Source: Candidatus Binatia bacterium
GTDB taxonomy: Bacteria; Desulfobacterota; Binatia; UBA9968; JAJDTQ01
Reading direction: 5' to 3'
Length of the DNA: 64,000 nucleotides
NCBI GenBank assembly: GCA_951813575.1
Contig: OX638375.1
Span: 1,341,001 to 1,405,000, forward strand
The notes below the pieces were generated by a model. That model was not told the origin of the DNA. It saw only the letters and a program-made list of their open reading frames with translations, and made no database searches. This document shows, one piece after another, positions 60,343-64,000 of this stretch. Both the position numbers and the translations under genes were made by a program. Within the stretch, counting starts at the first letter, position 1. The number at the start of each line of letters is the position of its first letter.

Positions 60343-60624
60343 TCACCACTTGAGCCCTTTGGCCAAAAAATCCCGCTCCACCGTCAGCTCCCCGATCTTC
60401 GCGTGCAGGTCCCGGATCTCCCCCTCGTGGTCCCCTCGTGCCCGCTCCGCCCCGTTCGTGAACACCTCCTTCATCCCCTCCACCGCCCGCTGCTTCCAGG
60501 TGCTCACTTGGTTCGGGTGGACCTTGTGCCGCGCCGCGATCTCCTGGATCGTCTTGTCCCCGCGCAGCGCCTCCAGCGCCACCTTCGCCTTGAAGTCTCC
60601 GCTGAACCGTCGTCGTGTGCTCAT
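60343..60624 (-). CDS. IS3-family transposase OrfA
   Basis: 93 residues with an HTH motif (ALRGDKTIQEIAARHKVHPN) and a C-terminal leucine-zipper-like helix (IRDLHAKIGELTVERDFLAK). GGGAGGGA precedes the ATG. Near its end the coding strand has TTTTTTG (complement of the A-run 60365-60370); slipping back one base there continues into the OrfB frame (AGFFGQRAQVVNREE), the expected programmed -1 frameshift. Confidence 0.9.
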   Translation of the reverse strand: MSTRRRFSGDFKAKVALEALRGDKTIQEIAARHKVHPNQVSTWKQRAVEGMKEVFTNGAERARGDHEGEIRDLHAKIGELTVERDFLAKGLKW

Positions 60625-60694
60625 TGCGTATCCCTCCCTCAGTCGGTGGAATACACCTTAGCAACCTGTCCGATTTTCCGGGACCACCTCAGGG

Positions 60695-62241
60695 TACGGT
60701 GTGCGCAGCCGCCGTATGATGGGTTGCCGGTACCGCGAACGAGCATTCCCGCAGGTGTGACTTTGTCGAGGGACGGGGATGCGTGGGTACGAGAGGAGAA
60801 GGTAAAGGACGTGGGGTTGCCGTTTTACGAAGGTCGGATGATCAGCCAGTTCGACGCCTGTCAGAAGGGTTGGGTGAGCGGAAAAGGGCGCGGTGCCATA
60901 TGGCGATCAATTCCCTGGGACCGTAAACGGATAGAACCACAGTATCTGATGGCGGAGCCGAACTACAAAAAGGCCACCTTTCATAAAACGGCGCCGAAGA
61001 TCGCCGTCATGGACATCACGTCCTCGACCAATTCCCGGACCATGATCGCGTCTCCATTGGCGAACGTACCTTGCGGTCACTCGATAGGCGTCTTGAACTG
61101 CGCCGCTAGCCACTGTCTCCCATTGAGCGCGATATTGAACTCCTTCATCTATGACTTCGCACTTCGGATGCGGTTCTCCGGACTACATACGAGTTGGTTC
61201 ATTTTGGAGGAGACACCACTACCGCAAAGTAACGACGGTGAATTGAACCAACACATTCGGTCGTTATCGGGCACTCTCCGCGCGAAAGGCGTGGCATCCC
61301 TCGCCTCCACGTCCGAGCCTTTCAAACCGGAATCGACATCCAGACTGGCATTGACGGATAGAGAACGCCTTGAGAAGCAAATCATCCTAAACGTGCTTGT
61401 CGCAAAGGCGTTCGGTTTTGATAGAGCCACGTTGCACCACATCCTCGACGGCTGTGACCTTCCACAACACTCAGATCAGTTCAGCAAACTCGACCCGAAG
61501 GGCTTCTGGCGCGTGGACAAAGACAAAGATCCCGAGTTCCGTCAGACGGTCCTTACGCTTGTCGCTTTCCATGACCTGGAGACAAAGATCGAAGCCGCAG
61601 ATGGCAATCGCGAGAAGGGAATCGATGCCTTCCTTGCCCAAAATCACGGCGAAGGCTGGCTGTTCCCGGAGAGTCTCCGCCTCTCCGGCTACGGCCTCGG
61701 CCACGACCATCGTGCCAGAGAGCCACAACCCGTGGCCAACCGCCTCGGTCCCCGCTTCTACGACTGGCAACTGGCTCAGAGCGCCGACGAGTCCTGGCGC
61801 GAGTGTTACTTGCACGCACGCAACCTCCTCGGCGCCCACGATTACGCCATTCTCCTCGTCGATCTGATCCAGCACCGGGCCGGCGAAGGCAAAGACTACC
61901 TCGACCTTCTGACCGACAGCTTCGCGCGCAAGCTAACCGACGAAGACGGCTACGTGACCGTTCTGGTGGAAGTTCGCGCCCGGGAGGTCTTTTACGAGAC
62001 CAGTTACTGGATAATGGTTGAGAATCTGCGCGCCAACGGCCATGTGAACCAGGCCGCTTACGATCAACTGCTTGACAAGCTTCATGCTCGCAAGCTCCTC
62101 GACGACAACGAATACCGGCGCCGTGGCGGTCGCAACGCCCAAATCCTGGCGGACGCCGCCCTGCCGATGGTGGCAGAAGGAGGCTCAGACTACGACGCGC
62201 CCTCCCCTGCTGATGATGGACAGAAGGATTTGTTCGAGTGA
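60695..62241 (+). pseudogene. 3' part of the interrupted Eco57I-type methyltransferase (target-recognition region)
   Basis: Joining 59353 to 60695 gives ...TEWRV-RCAQPPYDGLP..., in frame and without a stop, for a reconstituted protein of 1839 residues. This half contains IAVMDITSSTNSRTMIASPL and PCGHSIGVLNC, typical of the target-recognition domain of Eco57I/PglX-like enzymes, and a helical C-terminal tail ending DDGQKDLFE. It can be read alone only from internal codons, for example ATG 60838 (467 residues). Whether that fragment is made, or complements the first half in trans, is unknown. Confidence 0.8.
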
Positions 62242-62282
62242 CGCGGCCTGGTGCCTTCAATCCTGAAACACATGAGCAACCC

Positions 62283-62849
62283 ATGAATCGCGAAGAGTAC
62301 AAGGACGAACTCCTTTCCTTTGCGAAGAGACAGCGCGAAGACCGCCCCATCCCAGATGCGAAGGAGCTTACCGAAGAAAATTGGCAACGTCGCATCATTG
62401 GTGGGTCCTTGATGACGTGGCTCGACCAACGGCTTTCCGGCATCCTGGCAGAACGCCGCACGTTAAGAGTTTTCGATTTTGATCAAAAGCCGGTAGTCGT
62501 GTTCACGACGACACCGCCGGGTGTGGCCGCGGCCCGGGACATTCTGGGAGAATCGGAGGAGAATTTTGTATACCTGCTGCGTGAAGAATTCGAGCATTGG
62601 AAAGAGAACCATCGTGACAGCGGCTTCAGGTCACATATCCACTGCTGGAGCTATTTCGACAACCCGAGCCCGGAACTCCATGAAGACCTAGTCGATGCAC
62701 ACCCGTCGGTACCCCCAGATCATTTAAGGTTTCACCGGACAGGTGACATGTGGGGGCCGAACTGTGGTGTCTTCGCCGATCATCTATGGCAATGGACCGG
62801 GGAGAGCATGGAGTTGCTGCTAGAAGCCTACTCCGAAGGCGTCTATTGA
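62283..62849 (+). CDS. Protein of unknown function in the methyltransferase operon
   Basis: 188 residues from ATG 62283; GTG 62238, overlapping the methyltransferase stop, would add 15 residues and give tight coupling. I recognise no family. It is hydrophilic with an acidic/aromatic character (VYLLREEFEHWKENHRDSGF, then HIHCWSYFDNPSPELHEDL). The close junction with the methyltransferase 3' end suggests it belongs to the same defence operon. Confidence 0.55.
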   Translation: MNREEYKDELLSFAKRQREDRPIPDAKELTEENWQRRIIGGSLMTWLDQRLSGILAERRTLRVFDFDQKPVVVFTTTPPGVAAARDILGESEENFVYLLREEFEHWKENHRDSGFRSHIHCWSYFDNPSPELHEDLVDAHPSVPPDHLRFHRTGDMWGPNCGVFADHLWQWTGESMELLLEAYSEGVY

Positions 62850-62880
62850 CGAGTACCCCTGGAACCAAAGAGAGCAGACG

Positions 62881-63111
62881 ATGCCCATCGTCAACGTCCA
62901 TCAAGCCAAGACCCAACTTTCCCGCCTGTTGGCGCAGGTCGAGGCGGGCGAGGAGGTGACTATCACCCGGCGGGGCCAGCCCGTAGCGCAACTTGTTCGC
63001 TACAGGCCAAGGGGTAAGCGACAGTTTGGCGCCATGAGGGGACGAATTGCTGTAGACGACAGCATTCTCGATCCACTGCCAGAAGACGAATTGGCAGCCT
63101 GGATAGGCTGA
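62881..63111 (+). CDS. Phd/YefM-type antitoxin, without adjacent toxin
   Basis: 76 residues. The N-terminus MPIVNVHQAKTQLSRLLAQV and TITRRGQPVAQLVRY are the Phd/YefM/VapB-type DNA-binding fold, and the acidic C-terminus (DDSILDPLPEDELAAWIG) is the usual toxin-wrapping tail, here VapC-type. The expected PIN toxin gene is missing: the next gene is a DinJ-type antitoxin. It is therefore a solitary antitoxin, perhaps a relic. Confidence 0.82.
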   Translation: MPIVNVHQAKTQLSRLLAQVEAGEEVTITRRGQPVAQLVRYRPRGKRQFGAMRGRIAVDDSILDPLPEDELAAWIG

Positions 63112-63112
63112 C

Positions 63113-63152
63113 TTGCGTTTTCATGCACAGTGCATTACATTGTCATGCACAA
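63113..63152 (+). promoter_or_regulatory. Promoter and palindromic operator of the DinJ/YafQ pair
   Basis: TTGCGT (63113-63118), 17 nt, TACATT (63136-63141) makes a sigma-70-like promoter. The spacer contains a perfect 13-bp palindrome ATGCACAGTGCAT (63123-63135), and TCATGCAC occurs at 63121 and again at 63143, 22 bp or two helical turns apart. This arrangement fits autorepression by the antitoxin. Positions are seen; binding is inference. Confidence 0.55.
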
Positions 63153-63166
63153 AAGGAGGGTCGACC

Positions 63167-63430
63167 ATGGCTGCCAATCAACTTGTCCAGGCTCGCATCG
63201 ACGGAGCGGTAAAAGAAGAGGCGGCTGCTGTGTTGGCTGCGATGGGGCTTACCGTGTCCGACGCCGTGCGGCTGCTGCTGACCAAGGTTGCGCAGGAAAA
63301 GGCGTTGCCGTTCGAGCCTCTGGTTCCAAACCCCGTGACTATCGAGGCCATGAAGGAGGCCCGCAAGGGTGGCCTGCCCCGGTTCGACAGCGTAAAGGCC
63401 CTCATGGACGATCTGCATGAGGACGATTGA
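63167..63430 (+). CDS. DinJ/RelB-type antitoxin
   Basis: 87 residues. The ribbon-helix-helix start LVQARIDGAVKEEAAAVLAA and the segment GLTVSDAVRLLLTKVAQEKAL with PFEPLVPNPVTIEAM are classic RelB/DinJ features. GGAGGG lies 6 nt before ATG 63167; an in-frame GTG at 63113 lies in the promoter. It overlaps the YafQ-like toxin gene by 14 bp and should neutralise it and repress the operon. Confidence 0.9.
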   Translation: MAANQLVQARIDGAVKEEAAAVLAAMGLTVSDAVRLLLTKVAQEKALPFEPLVPNPVTIEAMKEARKGGLPRFDSVKALMDDLHEDD

Positions 63431-63698
63431 GCGGACCGGCCAGTTCAAACGCGACTACAGACGCACGACCAGGGGCCGCTACCGGGCCACACTCGACGCC
63501 GATTTGGTGCCAGTCCTGGTCGCTCTCGCCAATGACCGTCTACTGGAACCTCGACACCGTGACCATGCACTCACCGGTGAGTGGAAAGATTACCGCGATT
63601 GCCATGTGAAGCCTGACTTGGTGCTGATCTACCAAAGACCCGATGCCGACACCCTGCGCCTCGTTCGCCTCGGATCACATTCGGAACTCGGCCTTTGA
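63417..63698 (+). CDS. YafQ-type mRNA interferase toxin
   Basis: 93 residues, RelE superfamily. The key YafQ residues are at nearly the same numbers as in E. coli: His about 50 (PRHRDHALTG), His about 63 and Asp about 67 (DCHVKPDLVLIYQ), and His about 88 (RLGSHSELG). YafQ cleaves mRNA at the ribosome. It is encoded with, and overlaps, its DinJ-like antitoxin, and all active-site residues are present, so it should be functional. Confidence 0.9.
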   Translation: MRTIERTGQFKRDYRRTTRGRYRATLDADLVPVLVALANDRLLEPRHRDHALTGEWKDYRDCHVKPDLVLIYQRPDADTLRLVRLGSHSELGL

Positions 63699-63768
63699 CT
63701 TCTCCGCGGATGTTTTCTGTCGTCTCCCAGCGCGTTTCAGCCGTCGGTGATTTGATGAAGGACGTGCC

Positions 63769-64000
63769 ATGGCCCTGAACCCCGTCGCCTATACCGAGAA
63801 TGTGGTCCGGAGCTTCCTCCGCTACCAGCTTACCGCGTATCCCTTCGCCGACCCGGGACTGTACGCGCAGATGCGAGAACTCCTTTCGCTGGATGAAACG
63901 CGTCACTCACCGCTCCTGAAGGGGCCTTACGTAAGCCTGTCGCGGCCGTTCCGGGAAGGGGCGGCCGTGGATGCGCTGGTTGCCGAAGGGCTACTCCATC
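63769..64000 (+). CDS. N-terminus of a probable large DEAD/DEAH-box helicase, partial
   Basis: 77 codons are visible before the window ends: MALNPVAYTENVVRSFLRYQ, then LTAYPFADPGLYAQMRELLS and LLKGPYVSLSRPFREGAAV. This N-terminus resembles that of very large DEAD/DEAH helicases with a C-terminal DUF1998 region found in defence islands, but no helicase motif falls within the window, so the call rests on recollection of that N-terminus. AAGGA precedes ATG 63769. It could be the DrmA-like helicase expected near DrmD. Confidence 0.5.
   Translation, partial: MALNPVAYTENVVRSFLRYQLTAYPFADPGLYAQMRELLSLDETRHSPLLKGPYVSLSRPFREGAAVDALVAEGLLH

Larger units (their letters stand above)
59354..60691 (-). 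mobile_element. IS3-family insertion sequence, complete
   Basis: 1338 bp with imperfect 27-bp terminal inverted repeats: both ends start TGAGGTGGTCC and share GGACAGG at positions 21-27; TAAGGTGTATTCC also recurs just inside each end. Flanking bases are GGG on both sides (59351-59353 and 60692-60694), a 3-bp target duplication usual for IS3. It encodes OrfA and OrfB on the minus strand. The intact ends and frames suggest recent, possibly active, insertion. Confidence 0.9.

Noticed and set aside
1..64000. tRNA or rRNA genes
   Set aside because: I looked in the intergenic gaps and saw no cloverleaf-like or rRNA-like sequence; a covariance-model scan would be needed to exclude small RNAs.

Overview
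The window is high-GC, densely packed bacterial DNA. It is rich in solute-uptake systems, short-chain dehydrogenases, amidohydrolase-, M20- and LLM-type catabolic enzymes, and dispersed REP-like repeats. That mix suggests an uncultured, metabolically versatile proteobacterium or relative (Deltaproteobacteria / Tectomicrobia / Binatia-like). I saw no rRNA, tRNA or marker gene, so the placement is only an impression from gene content.

Layout. 0-4.7 kb: tail of a molybdenum-hydroxylase FAD subunit, a 42-bp tandem repeat array, sfsA, and a minus-strand run of ornithine cyclodeaminase-like, degenerate M20 and alpha/beta hydrolase genes. 4.9-10.8 kb: a gentisate-dioxygenase-like bicupin followed by a complete branched-chain-amino-acid-type ABC importer (livKHMGF order). 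10.8-16 kb: a secreted unknown, a glycosyltransferase and a NitT/TauT-type ABC importer. 16-24.4 kb: an SLT lipoprotein, a TAXI-TRAP importer, and divergently a tripartite tricarboxylate (TTT) importer followed closely by a MetE-like zinc methyltransferase. 24.4-34.2 kb: assorted catabolic and redox enzymes, a PBP4-like carboxypeptidase and a thioredoxin-fold/glycosidase-like protein.

34.2-36.9 kb holds a glycine/sarcosine/betaine-reductase component-B pair. The second gene has an in-frame UGA at exactly the family's selenocysteine position, followed by a SECIS-like hairpin, so it is best read as one 429-residue selenoprotein. 37.1-39.6 kb is a compact overlapping cassette of an ABC-type ATPase, a PIN-fold nuclease and an Rnl2-type RNA ligase, which may be an RNA-cleavage-and-repair or defence module. 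39.7-51.4 kb returns to ordinary metabolism: a PQQ sugar dehydrogenase, SDRs, xthA with a TTG start behind a 16-bp tandem array, a RidA / split TPP decarboxylase / M20 / GatC-like operon, a SWIM protein and an amidohydrolase.

51.4-64 kb is a defence-type island. It has a retropepsin-like protein, a DrmD-like SNF2 helicase, a giant Eco57I-type adenine methyltransferase split by an IS3-family element with 27-bp imperfect ends and a 3-bp GGG duplication, an unknown protein, a solo Phd antitoxin, a DinJ/YafQ toxin-antitoxin pair and the start of a probable large helicase. Removing the IS and one GGG restores the methyltransferase frame to 1839 residues, so the insertion looks recent. The MTase core and the presumed target-recognition part are now on separate reading frames.
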